Shown here piece by piece: positions 56,590-64,000 of a DNA stretch of 64,000 nucleotides. The position numbers and the translations under genes were made by a program. The notes beneath the pieces were generated by a model. That model ran no database searches and was not told the DNA's origin. It saw only the letters and a list, made by a program, of their open reading frames with translations. Source of the DNA: Clostridium sp. (GTDB lineage Bacteria; Bacillota; Dethiobacteria; Dethiobacterales; Dethiobacteraceae); assembly GCA_018335695.1 (NCBI GenBank), contig JAGXRV010000013.1, forward strand, positions 1-64,000, given 5' to 3'. The first letter of the stretch is position 1. Each line of letters opens with the position of its first letter.

Positions 56590-56826
56590 TTATGACCCCC
56601 ACTCGCTTCTTAATTGTTCCTGATATTCCAACCCATCTCCTTTTGCCCAGAGCCCCATCGTTTCATTGACTGTTTTTTGATACAGTGCCTGGCTCTGAGA
56701 TTCTTTGAGATAGGAAATTCCTTCTCGTATAGCCTCCGCAATGGAAATGTTGTGCGCCTTGCTATAATTTCCAAGCCATTGCTTCTCTTGCTCTGAAATA
56801 GTGATAATCATTCTTTTGCTTGCCAC
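56590..56826 (-). CDS. vapB: Ribbon-helix-helix antitoxin of the PIN pair
   Basis: 78 residues. N-terminal strand RMIITISEQEKQWLGNYSKA and a helix (SIAEAIREGISYL) form an RHH DNA-binding fold; the C-terminal tail would block the toxin. Start GTG 56826 with GGAGG seven bases upstream; the frame is open to 56865. Family of VapB is not fixed by eye. Confidence 0.8.
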   Translation of the reverse strand: MASKRMIITISEQEKQWLGNYSKAHNISIAEAIREGISYLKESQSQALYQKTVNETMGLWAKGDGLEYQEQLRSEWGS

Positions 56827-56914
56827 AATAAGACCTCCTGACAGTCTCGGAATGTTGCTTTGCATATATCATACATCTATATCATCTGCCTGTCAAATCT
56901 TACAGCCATTAAAG

Positions 56915-56948
56915 CAAAGACTCCGGGGCAACTTCCCCGGAGTCTTTG
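56915..56948 (-). terminator. Terminator of the feo operon
   Basis: A perfect 14-bp stem CAAAGACTCCGGGG with a six-base loop. On the minus strand it follows the HD-GYP gene and has TTTGCTTT. Confidence 0.8.
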
Positions 56949-56951
56949 ATT

Positions 56952-57578
56952 CTAGGCCTGAAGACCGCTAAAAAAAATATCAAGCGCTATCCCGACAAGC
57001 ATCGCGTCAAACTGCCCATCCCTACCCGCCAATAGTTGCTCACGGCATTGTTCCGTAGTAAGCGCCTTCCTGTAAGGACGATCAGAAAGCATTGCTTCGA
57101 TAGCATCGCAAATAGCAATAATTCTTGAACCGAGTGGAATAGCAGTCCCCTGCAGTTTAGCCGGATAACCCCGCCCGTCCCAACGTTCATGATGGTGCAA
57201 AACCAGCATTGCCACATCATGCAGATGCCGTGAAGAGCAAAGAATTTTGCTGCCAATCACCGGATGTTGCTCGATAACCGTTCTTTCCTCCGCAGTCAGC
57301 AAGCCTGTTTTAAACAAAATTGCATCCGGGATGGCGATTTTACCTATATCATGCAAGTGAGCGGCTATATGAATAGTTTCCAACTCAGCGGCAGTCAGCT
57401 TAAAACCCTGAGCCATCAGTACGACCATGTCAGCTACCCTAGAGGAATGCCCTCTGGTATATTGATCCCTGGCATCGAGAGCAGCCGTCAGGCATTCAAC
57501 GGTGTCATGATATACTTCATATATGTGCAGAGAATCCTGACTTAACAACTTTCGCTCAAGTATCGCCGTCTTTTTCAT
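56952..57578 (-). CDS. HD-GYP domain phosphodiesterase
   Basis: 208 residues from ATG 57578. Whole length is an HD-GYP domain: HSSRVADMVVLMAQ, HLHDIGKIAIPDAIL (HD), HHERWDGRGYP (the GYP-like loop), and AICDAIEAMLSDRPYRKALT. Such enzymes hydrolyse c-di-GMP (some, other cyclic dinucleotides), often with a di-iron site. No sensor domain is attached. Its start overlaps the zinc-ribbon gene by 23 bases. Last gene of the iron operon. Confidence 0.85.
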   Translation of the reverse strand: MKKTAILERKLLSQDSLHIYEVYHDTVECLTAALDARDQYTRGHSSRVADMVVLMAQGFKLTAAELETIHIAAHLHDIGKIAIPDAILFKTGLLTAEERTVIEQHPVIGSKILCSSRHLHDVAMLVLHHHERWDGRGYPAKLQGTAIPLGSRIIAICDAIEAMLSDRPYRKALTTEQCREQLLAGRDGQFDAMLVGIALDIFFSGLQA

Positions 57579-57744
57579 GGTGCCTTGACCCTTCTCTTTC
57601 TTTATTCTTTCCAGCCGCAGTTGAAGGGCAGCGTCCACACTTATGGCAGTGTTCATGCAACAATGTCTGCCGGCAGCGAGGGCAAGCTAGCAGCAATCGC
57701 TCGGTTCGGAAATCACATTGCGGGCAAAAACTTCTGGAAGCCAT
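57556..57744 (-). CDS. Small zinc-ribbon protein in the feo operon
   Basis: 62 residues. Three or four Cys pairs: FCPQCDF, ACPRCRQ, CHKCGRC, plus His residues; then a charged tail (KNKEREGSRHHEKDG). It should bind zinc or iron. Eight bases after feoB, AGGTG upstream of the ATG. Its 3' end overlaps the HD-GYP gene, so both are coupled. Not FeoC and not the usual FeoB-associated Cys-rich membrane protein; I know no name for it. Confidence 0.65.
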   Translation of the reverse strand: MASRSFCPQCDFRTERLLLACPRCRQTLLHEHCHKCGRCPSTAAGKNKEREGSRHHEKDGDT

Positions 57745-57752
57745 TTTTTCAC

Positions 57753-59603
57753 CTATGCCAGCAAACGGGCAACAAGACCGCCTACCAGAAAAGCAATAAC
57801 AAGCGAACCGCCCCAGATAGCAGTGCCGTCTTTCCAGCCACGCTCTTTCACCATCACCATAATGCAGGCTATGCAGGGCACAAAGAGAGTGATAGTAACA
57901 AGCCCCACCATTGTTTGCAGCGGCGTCAGCATTAAATTATACAGTCCTGCGGCGCCAAAGTCCCTCCGCATGATCCCCATCACAAAAGCTGTGCTCGCCT
58001 CTCTTGGGAGTCGCAACCAGCCTTCAGTCAACGGTGACAACCAATTTTGCAGCCCTGTCAATGCGCCTGTATATGCCAGCACAGTTATTGCCACCGCAGC
58101 CAGTAAAAACAGCGGTGCGGCTTCTTTAATAAAAGCTAAAGATTTTAGGTATGTCTTGGTAAGCACATTTTTAACCTGCGGCAAACGCAGGGGCGGCAAA
58201 TCAATCAGCAAGTGCGTAGATTCTCCGGGCAGAAGCTTATTTAAAACCGTACCAAGAAAAACAAAAACAGTAAATATTATTAATATATAAACGGCAAGAT
58301 AGCCAAAACCAAGGGGGGCAATCAAGCCGGCAATAACACCGATTTGAGCCGAACAAGGAATGGTGACTCCAAGCAGCGCTGTGGCAATCATCCTCTCGCG
58401 TTTCGAACCGAGCAAGCGTGTAGTGATGGTAGCCATAGTTACGCAGCCAAAGCCAAGTATCACAGGGATAATGGCGCGCCCGTTCAAGCCTAAGCCGGTG
58501 AGCATTCTGTCAACTAAGGTTGCCAGCCGAGGCAGGTAGCCCGAGTCTTCCAGCAATGATAATCCTAAATAAAAACCGACCACGAGCGGCAGGAGCAAGC
58601 CAAACAAGTAAACAGGCGCCATAGTCAGCAAGCCGAATTCCCCGGCTAATAGTAAACCAAAGAATCCTTCCGGGGAGAAAAAACGGAAAATTAGTGCCGT
58701 AATAAATTCGCTGTATATTCCCAGCATAATAGTCTCTTCTGTCAGACCGACCACAGTCTGCGCGACAAAGACGCCAATAAACCAATACATGGCCATTAAA
58801 ATTGCAAAAAGAATCGGCACACCTGTAACGGGGCGGACAGCCCACTGTCCAAGCAGCCTATTCCATTTCTTGATAACTTGTTTAGCCTGGACGACGTCAT
58901 CAATAATTGCATTGACCCGCTGACGCCGGCGCAGGTAAATTTCCTCTCGCAACGGCAAAGCTTGCTGACCATGGCAAAAAGCTACTTCCTCATCTCCTTC
59001 AAGAATCAGCAGCGCATCTCCTCGCCCCATTCCTGTCGCCATCAGCCGCTCAAGCTCCGGCTGAATACGCGCATCTGCATACCCTAAAGCAGCTTTAGCA
59101 ATGGCAGCCTTCAACTCACGGAGGCCTTCCTTCTTTACTGCCACTGTAGGGATGACAGGAACACCCAAATGCTTACTGAGCTTGGCAACATTAATCGTTT
59201 TTCCGCTCCGGACAGCCTCATCCATCATATTCAAAGCAACCACAGTAGCGATGCCCATGTCTATTAACTGTTGAGTTAAAAATAAATCCCGCTCCAAATG
59301 AAGCGCATCCACAATATTAATCACTATATCGGCATGTAAGATAATATCACGAGCGACGCGCTCCTCATCATTAAACGAGGAAACACCGTAAACTCCCGGT
59401 ATATCCATTAAAATGTAGTCGCCGTAAGGCGCAGTATGAATTTCAACCGTCGTGCCGGGGAAATTGGAGACATCAACATATTTGCCTGTCAATTCATTAA
59501 AAAATACAGACTTACCAACATTAGGATTACCCACCAGCACAAGACGCTTTTTGCCCTGCGGCAGCTCCATAGTTTCAGCAAGATTATGGCAATGCTTGTT
59601 CAT
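57753..59603 (-). CDS. feoB: Ferrous iron transporter FeoB
   Basis: 616 residues. N-terminal G domain (G1 GNPNVGKS at 25-32, G3 DIPGVYG, G4 NMMDEA), GDI-like linker, and about nine TM helices with the two Gate motifs (about 290-610; GCVTMATI, GVTIPCSAQIGVIAG). Start ATG 59603 follows AGGAGG by about five bases; the open frame to 59795 overlaps feoA. Follows feoA by 25 bases. Confidence 0.96.
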   Translation of the reverse strand: MNKHCHNLAETMELPQGKKRLVLVGNPNVGKSVFFNELTGKYVDVSNFPGTTVEIHTAPYGDYILMDIPGVYGVSSFNDEERVARDIILHADIVINIVDALHLERDLFLTQQLIDMGIATVVALNMMDEAVRSGKTINVAKLSKHLGVPVIPTVAVKKEGLRELKAAIAKAALGYADARIQPELERLMATGMGRGDALLILEGDEEVAFCHGQQALPLREEIYLRRRQRVNAIIDDVVQAKQVIKKWNRLLGQWAVRPVTGVPILFAILMAMYWFIGVFVAQTVVGLTEETIMLGIYSEFITALIFRFFSPEGFFGLLLAGEFGLLTMAPVYLFGLLLPLVVGFYLGLSLLEDSGYLPRLATLVDRMLTGLGLNGRAIIPVILGFGCVTMATITTRLLGSKRERMIATALLGVTIPCSAQIGVIAGLIAPLGFGYLAVYILIIFTVFVFLGTVLNKLLPGESTHLLIDLPPLRLPQVKNVLTKTYLKSLAFIKEAAPLFLLAAVAITVLAYTGALTGLQNWLSPLTEGWLRLPREASTAFVMGIMRRDFGAAGLYNLMLTPLQTMVGLVTITLFVPCIACIMVMVKERGWKDGTAIWGGSLVIAFLVGGLVARLLA

Positions 59604-59628
59604 AAAACACCTCCTGCCAATAAAAATT

Positions 59629-59853
59629 TCAAGATGCTTCCTTAACAGTGATTTTGCAGGCGATACTGCGACCGATTGCCAGTTCCTGCCACCCTGCATA
59701 AACAACCACCGGTCCGGCAGGCAACTTTTCCCCGCAAGTAACCACACTTCCTTCACATAAGCCGAAGCGAATAGCCTGAGCGCGCACTCGTTCATCTGCT
59801 ATTTTACAAATTTCCACTTTCTTGCCGCGCCTTACTTTGTCAAGCGTTGTCAT
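59629..59853 (-). CDS. feoA: Iron transport accessory protein FeoA
   Basis: 74 residues, SH3-like fold. VEICKIADERVRAQAIRFGLCEGSVVTC resembles the typical FeoA turn pattern. GGAGG lies six to seven bases before the ATG. First gene of the operon, behind Fur-like boxes. Confidence 0.93.
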   Translation of the reverse strand: MTTLDKVRRGKKVEICKIADERVRAQAIRFGLCEGSVVTCGEKLPAGPVVVYAGWQELAIGRSIACKITVKEAS

Positions 59854-59868
59854 AAAAACACCTCCAAA

Positions 59869-59883
59869 TGATAATCGTTCTCA
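59869..59883. promoter_or_regulatory. Fur box 1
   Basis: TGATAATCGTTCTCA, a 7-1-7 inverted repeat with 13 of 15 positions as in TGATAATnATTATCA, 15 bases before feoA. Confidence 0.7.
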
Positions 59884-59915
59884 CTAAAAAATAAAAAAAA
59901 GATAAAATGAAACCT

Positions 59916-59936
59916 GTTCTCATTTTCAATGATAAC
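59916..59936. promoter_or_regulatory. Fur box 2 overlapping the feo promoter
   Basis: TTCTCATT and AATGATAA as inverted halves. On the minus strand a TTGAAA -35 lies inside, 18 bases from TTATCT, so Fur would block RNA polymerase in iron-rich cells. Confidence 0.65.
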
Positions 59937-59953
59937 TAAAGCACTTTTTCCTG

Positions 59954-60985
59954 TCAAGCACTTTTTTCTCCTAAAGCAACAAGCAATGTTTCAAGCGCCA
60001 GCACCTGGTCGATTTTCCCACGTTTGATATCCAAATCGGTCTGCAGCAGCAATTCGACCGCACGGCAAAGCATGGCATCAGTCGCATAGGCGGCCTGGCC
60101 GGCTAATTTCTCCGCAGCGTAAGGATGAATCCCTAACTGAGCGGAAAGATCAGCCGCTTGACAGCCGTTTTCGAGTAATTCACGAGTCTGCCCCAACATA
60201 CGAAACTGTCTGACAAGCATGGCGAGAATCCGCAGAGGCGGTTCACCTGCAGACAATAAATCTTTAAGCAAAAAGAGCGCTTTTGGGGTGCGTCCTAAAA
60301 CTGCCGCATCCGTCAGCGCAAAGATATCTCCCTGAATCGAACGAGAGGTAGCGAGCAATACGCTGTTTTCATCAATTTCTTTTTTACTGCCTAAATATGT
60401 AAAGAGTTTTTCCAATTCACCGTCGAGCCGGCGCAAATCCCGCCCAATCCGCTCAAGCAAAAGATCCAAAGTCGGTCTGTCCGCAGTTTTCCCGGCGGCG
60501 GCAATCCGCTCCCGCACCCAAGCGTAGAGCGCCGCAGCCTTTAACGGTTCATAAAAGTAGAGAGCACCTGCCGCCATCAGCGCTTTTGCGGTTTTATTAG
60601 TTTTAAGTAAATCGTGCGCACAAATTACAATGCAGGAACTGGAGTCCCCCCGAGTGTGGTAAGCTGATAATCTGTCCAGCGCGTCTTTATCATCAGCATT
60701 TTTAGCAAAATACGGAGCATCCGACACGACTATCAGTCTGCTTGCACTAAAGAGAGAAACTGTCTCCGCCAGATCGAGGACATGACTCAAAGAATAAACT
60801 TTCCCGTCAATACGGGTAACATCGACAGTACCGTTTTTGCACTCCATCAACCGCCGGACTGCCTGAATTGCTTCATCCATTAAGAAATCTTCACTGCCGG
60901 AAAAAATATAGACAGCTCTGACAAGCCCAAGGGCTTCCTCTCGCTTCAGACGCAAAAAATCAGGCTCTTTATTATAGGAATTCAT
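59954..60985 (-). CDS. holA: DNA polymerase III delta subunit
   Basis: 343 residues. Clamp-loader wrench opening the beta sliding clamp. YIFSGSEDFLMDEAIQAV near the N-terminus, helical C-terminal collar (LRILAMLVRQFRMLGQTRELL). Start ATG 60985 with GGAGG five to six bases upstream. Conserved holA-rpsT order, here split by the feo and PIN genes. Confidence 0.93.
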   Translation of the reverse strand: MNSYNKEPDFLRLKREEALGLVRAVYIFSGSEDFLMDEAIQAVRRLMECKNGTVDVTRIDGKVYSLSHVLDLAETVSLFSASRLIVVSDAPYFAKNADDKDALDRLSAYHTRGDSSSCIVICAHDLLKTNKTAKALMAAGALYFYEPLKAAALYAWVRERIAAAGKTADRPTLDLLLERIGRDLRRLDGELEKLFTYLGSKKEIDENSVLLATSRSIQGDIFALTDAAVLGRTPKALFLLKDLLSAGEPPLRILAMLVRQFRMLGQTRELLENGCQAADLSAQLGIHPYAAEKLAGQAAYATDAMLCRAVELLLQTDLDIKRGKIDQVLALETLLVALGEKSA

Positions 60986-61051
60986 CTTTGGCCTCCGCCG
61001 TATCACAGTGTACACATTAATTCCACACTACGACACAGATTCCTGCCAAGA

Positions 61052-62749
61052 TTACATTTTTGACTGCACCATTGCTGTAGGTCCCGTCAAAGGGTCATCC
61101 AGCCAAGCCGGTTCTCCATGATGGGGACGGATTACTGCCGCTTCCAAATCGTCCGGTACCGGCTGACCGCATTCAAGGTAAGCATTGAGCAAATGCTTGC
61201 GAAACAGTGCCTCAAAAGGCGCCGACAGATAATAGGGCATACTGTCTACCCACCAGGTATAATCGCTGCCCTCAGCTATCAACAGATTTTCTTTAGCGCG
61301 CAAAAATCGTTCCGGCGAAATTGTTCCGCGGATTTCCTCCAACATTTTGCGGGCGTCAAGCAGCATTTCCCATAGACGATTTTTACTTTCACTGCCTATC
61401 CAGCGGGTAACGCTATGGTCGACCCATGAGCCGGAGTGCAGATGAGTCAGTTCCCGCTCCGGCGGATGTGCAGCCAAGAATTCCGCCAGTGTTACAGTCT
61501 TTAGCAAAGAATCTGTGGAAAGACGACTGTAGAGGCGGTGCAAAAAGCCCTGTTTGTCGTCGGGATACCACTCCCAGGCATTTTCTCCGTCAAGCGCAAT
61601 GGTAACAAGATGCGCTCCGTGATGACCGGCTACGCTCTCCCGAATCTTGTGCAAACGGTGAATCAGATCATCTACGGCATGGTCAAGACACATCTGATGA
61701 TAGACAAAGCCAATCCGATCTGAGAGGTGACGATCCCGGAAAACTATGCTGATTTCCCTGTCTTGCACCTTTGCTTTATATGGCCGATAAAGCTCATCGG
61801 CATTCAGAACGTGTCCGAAGCCGTCGCGGTAAATTTCTGTGTGCAGCGAGTGTGCCAAAATCTCTTCATCACTCACAGTCCAAAGAAAACCATATTCGGC
61901 AAACATGGCGACCGCTTCCGGACTGACTGCCTGTTCCGGCGGCCAGACGCCCAAAGGAGAGCTGCCGAAATGCCGGCGAAACTGATTTATCGACCGCACA
62001 GTCTGTTCCGCGGCATCTTCAGGATAACTAAACGTACGCGGCAGAGGCAGCCCGGGAGATGCCCTTAAGGCGGAGCTGCTGTCAATGAGCAGCGGAATAA
62101 TGGGATGATAAAAGGGAGTGGTGATTAGTTCTATCTGGCCTTTCTCGGCTAATTCACGATGAACCGGCACCACTTGCCGGATAATCTCCCATTGTTTCTC
62201 GATAACAAGTTTCTTATCAGCTTCACAAAAATGTTGCCCTTTTTTCTGCAACGCCGCAAGCTGAGCGTCCTGCTGGCGAATTTCCGGATCAATCCAAGCA
62301 AGGTTAAACCAGACCTGCAAATCCAAATAATCCTGGTCTGTAAAACGAGCCAGAGCCGCGTCGACAGAAGCCGGTTCTCTGCAGCGCCCCTGCTTTGTCA
62401 ATAATTCACTGTAGCGAGGCCAGCAGCAAATCACACGCTCCCAGTGAATATCAAAATAATGTTGGAGCAGAAAACGTTTTTCTTGCCTGGACAACTCATT
62501 TACGGCTTTGTTTGCCCGCAAATAATAGTCATCCGCACCGGCAAGGTAATCATCAAGCTGCGCAAGCAGGGAAGGCGTAAGATTAAATGTCTGACGAATC
62601 TCCGGATAATTACGGAGAATAGCGGCCATCTGGTAATAATCTTTTGTCGCGTGCAGCCTTACCCAAGGCATTATATACTCTTTTTTTACTCTGTCTTGGT
62701 AATAAGGTTGATGCTGGTTCCAGATAAAGGCGATATGCAGCGGTTTCAA
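61052..62749 (-). CDS. Glycoside hydrolase family 57 protein
   Basis: 565 residues. GH57 (alpha-amylase/alpha-glucanotransferase/branching-type) barrel: IAFIWNQHQPYYQ (region 1), a GVWPPEQAVSP segment with the nucleophile Glu near 277, and IALDGENAWEWY (region 4, acid Asp). It starts at TTG 62749 with GGAGGTG upstream, directly after the next gene's stop. Acts on alpha-1,4-glucans, possibly storage glycogen; no signal peptide, so in the cytoplasm. Confidence 0.88.
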   Translation of the reverse strand: MKPLHIAFIWNQHQPYYQDRVKKEYIMPWVRLHATKDYYQMAAILRNYPEIRQTFNLTPSLLAQLDDYLAGADDYYLRANKAVNELSRQEKRFLLQHYFDIHWERVICCWPRYSELLTKQGRCREPASVDAALARFTDQDYLDLQVWFNLAWIDPEIRQQDAQLAALQKKGQHFCEADKKLVIEKQWEIIRQVVPVHRELAEKGQIELITTPFYHPIIPLLIDSSSALRASPGLPLPRTFSYPEDAAEQTVRSINQFRRHFGSSPLGVWPPEQAVSPEAVAMFAEYGFLWTVSDEEILAHSLHTEIYRDGFGHVLNADELYRPYKAKVQDREISIVFRDRHLSDRIGFVYHQMCLDHAVDDLIHRLHKIRESVAGHHGAHLVTIALDGENAWEWYPDDKQGFLHRLYSRLSTDSLLKTVTLAEFLAAHPPERELTHLHSGSWVDHSVTRWIGSESKNRLWEMLLDARKMLEEIRGTISPERFLRAKENLLIAEGSDYTWWVDSMPYYLSAPFEALFRKHLLNAYLECGQPVPDDLEAAVIRPHHGEPAWLDDPLTGPTAMVQSKM

Positions 62750-62750
62750 A

Positions 62751-64000
62751 TCAACTCACCTCCTTTTCCAGCTTAGAAACTTGCTGTATAAATGAAAGCG
62801 AGACTGCCTCACCGGACTGCAAGCCGAGCTGCCAGGCGGGCAATAATGTCGACCCTTGATAGACCCGCTCCAAGCCGTCTTCCGACTGAGAGACAGTTTC
62901 GAGCGGCATCCGCCAGAGCTTTACAGGCTGGGCAAAACTAAACCGGGTAGAGATGCCAAGCCACTCATCCACAAGACTTATCTGCTCCACCTGAGGCAAT
63001 TCACCGCGTGAGGAAAGATTGCGCTCTTGCAACTCTACACCCGGCAGATGATAATAACGATCCTGTGCCTGACCGGCCAAAAAATTAAGATTAAACTCTA
63101 CAGCAAAGAACACAGCTAATTGGCTTTCCCCAAAATTTATCAGCCGATAATCATAACGTATTTCACCGCTCTGCGGCTGATAAGTCAGCATTTTTTCCAC
63201 CCTTACCGGCCATATCTGTCCGGCGATGCCGACTGAGCCATCCCGCCCAAGGCTGATACGAGCCGCACCATTTTTTTCTTCGGCTTGAAGCAGATAAGGA
63301 CTGCCGGCAAAGTTACCCAATTCAACTGTGCCAAGCCCGTGCAATAAGTCTTCCAGTCCGGTGTCGACAGAAAAAAAATGATCAATCAATGAGGCTTTAC
63401 GGTAATTGTCATAAATCAATAATTGCTCCAATCCTGCCTCTTTAACCCGGGTGATTTGATGAATTGTTTTTATTTCCGAGTTGTCGCACTGCCCGGCAGC
63501 AAGCTCAAAAATATTGCAATGATATGCTTCCGGACGGCGGCTGAGCACATCAAAAAGATTGAAGCGGAGCGGTTTATAATCCAGTTCAAGCAAAGAACCG
63601 CCTTGTGCCGGGGAAAGAACAAAAGCAAGTTCCGGGCCGCTCACTAAAACTTCCTCCGCACCGTCGAAATCAAAGTCTTTCTTCTCCAGTTCCAGCCAGC
63701 TTTGCTGCGGGTGTAAAAAGCGGTCAATCACAGTTTCCGCAGCAATTATTCTGCTGTAGAGTGCGGAGCGAAGAAAATTTAAGTATAGCCCGCCAAACAC
63801 CCCATGCCAGTAAGCACAGTTGCACTGACTTGCCCAAAGGTGTTCCCGCGCCTCTTCTTTCTGCGGACCGTCCGGCAAGAGCTCCAGCTTTTCCCGCACA
63901 TGCAGCATTCTTTTATGAATTTGGTTGCTCTCCGGATAACGGATAAAAAAGTTTCTCCAGAAACCTCCTGACCACTCCATCATCTCGCGGTAAGAACCGG
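62751..64000 (-). CDS. GH57 4-alpha-glucanotransferase-like, C-terminal part (cut by window end)
   Basis: Partial: frame is open to base 64000. Visible part has GFWRNFFIRYPESNQIHKRM and ASQCNCAYWHGVFGGLYLNFLR, typical of the middle of archaeal/bacterial GH57 4-alpha-glucanotransferase or alpha-amylase, and then the beta-sandwich C-domain (DUF1925/1926; GGSLLELDYKPLRFNLFDVLSR). The catalytic barrel lies beyond the window. Overlapping translation signals with the next GH57 gene suggest joint expression. Confidence 0.85.
   Translation of the reverse strand, partial: GSYREMMEWSGGFWRNFFIRYPESNQIHKRMLHVREKLELLPDGPQKEEAREHLWASQCNCAYWHGVFGGLYLNFLRSALYSRIIAAETVIDRFLHPQQSWLELEKKDFDFDGAEEVLVSGPELAFVLSPAQGGSLLELDYKPLRFNLFDVLSRRPEAYHCNIFELAAGQCDNSEIKTIHQITRVKEAGLEQLLIYDNYRKASLIDHFFSVDTGLEDLLHGLGTVELGNFAGSPYLLQAEEKNGAARISLGRDGSVGIAGQIWPVRVEKMLTYQPQSGEIRYDYRLINFGESQLAVFFAVEFNLNFLAGQAQDRYYHLPGVELQERNLSSRGELPQVEQISLVDEWLGISTRFSFAQPVKLWRMPLETVSQSEDGLERVYQGSTLLPAWQLGLQSGEAVSLSFIQQVSKLEKEVS

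Noticed and set aside
59604-59795. N-terminal extension of FeoB
   Set aside because: The extra codons overlap feoA, and AGGAGG with ATG 59603 gives the right length and start.

Overview
The window reads as a chromosomal stretch of a spore-forming, Gram-positive Firmicute of the Clostridia type, with mid-range GC. Evidence: sporulation and germination genes (spoIIP, gpr, yqfC, yqfD, dacF-like), a SigA-type rpoD, two-subunit glycyl-tRNA synthetase behind a T-box leader, HrcA/CIRCE heat-shock control, and Firmicute gene order (dnaG-rpoD; era-cdd-dgkA-ybeY-pgpH-phoH-yqfD-yqfC-floA-nfeD; mtaB-rsmE-prmA-dnaJ-dnaK-grpE-hrcA-hemW-lepA-spoIIP-gpr-rpsT-holA). I cannot name the genus. Most genes are on the minus strand.

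Layout. 1-5.5 kb: an envelope/secretion operon with its own promoter and a long folded leader: a copper-amine-oxidase-like/PstS-like secreted protein followed by two pseudopilin-like proteins, one with an internal domain duplication. 5.8-6.2 kb: four tRNA genes with a near-consensus promoter. 6.2-10.6 kb: rpoD, dnaG, dgt. 11-15 kb: a two-component system and a D,D-carboxypeptidase. 15.2-19.4 kb: pyruvate phosphate dikinase, its regulatory kinase/phosphorylase and a CcpN-type repressor, all plausibly one glycolysis/gluconeogenesis unit. 19.4-24.8 kb: glyQS, a DUF4342 protein, recO, era. 26-35.8 kb: cdd, a DUF881 protein, dgkA, ybeY, pgpH, phoH, yqfDC, floA, nfeD. 36-37.2 kb: a broken hepT plus mntA, then rpsU. 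37.3-41.1 kb: HIT protein, a double P-loop ATPase, an unknown anchored protein, an orphan histidine kinase. 41.1-48.8 kb: heat-shock operon with RNA-modification genes. 48.8-56.1 kb: hemW, lepA, a HEPN/MNT pair, spoIIP, gpr, rpsT. 56.2-59.9 kb: a PIN/antitoxin pair and a Fur-type iron operon (feoA, feoB, a zinc-ribbon protein, HD-GYP). 59.9-64 kb: holA and two GH57 glycosidase genes, the last cut by the window end.

The gaps between operons are filled by interspersed repeats: a GC-rich CCCTCTCCC/GGGAGAGGG family (single copies and arrays), a GGGACGGTTCT family, and an 84-base element present twice with one mismatch, each time beside a HEPN/nucleotidyltransferase locus. In two places a repeat supplies the 3' end of a gene. 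No CRISPR array, prophage, rRNA or transposase gene was seen.

The most interesting unexplained parts are the folded leader and pseudopilin operon at 277-5503, the coupling of ferrous-iron uptake to an HD-GYP protein through a small zinc ribbon, the repeats tied to HEPN/MNT genes, a possible small RNA near 10.8 kb, and a CcpN-type gene whose family-like N-terminus has no usual start codon.
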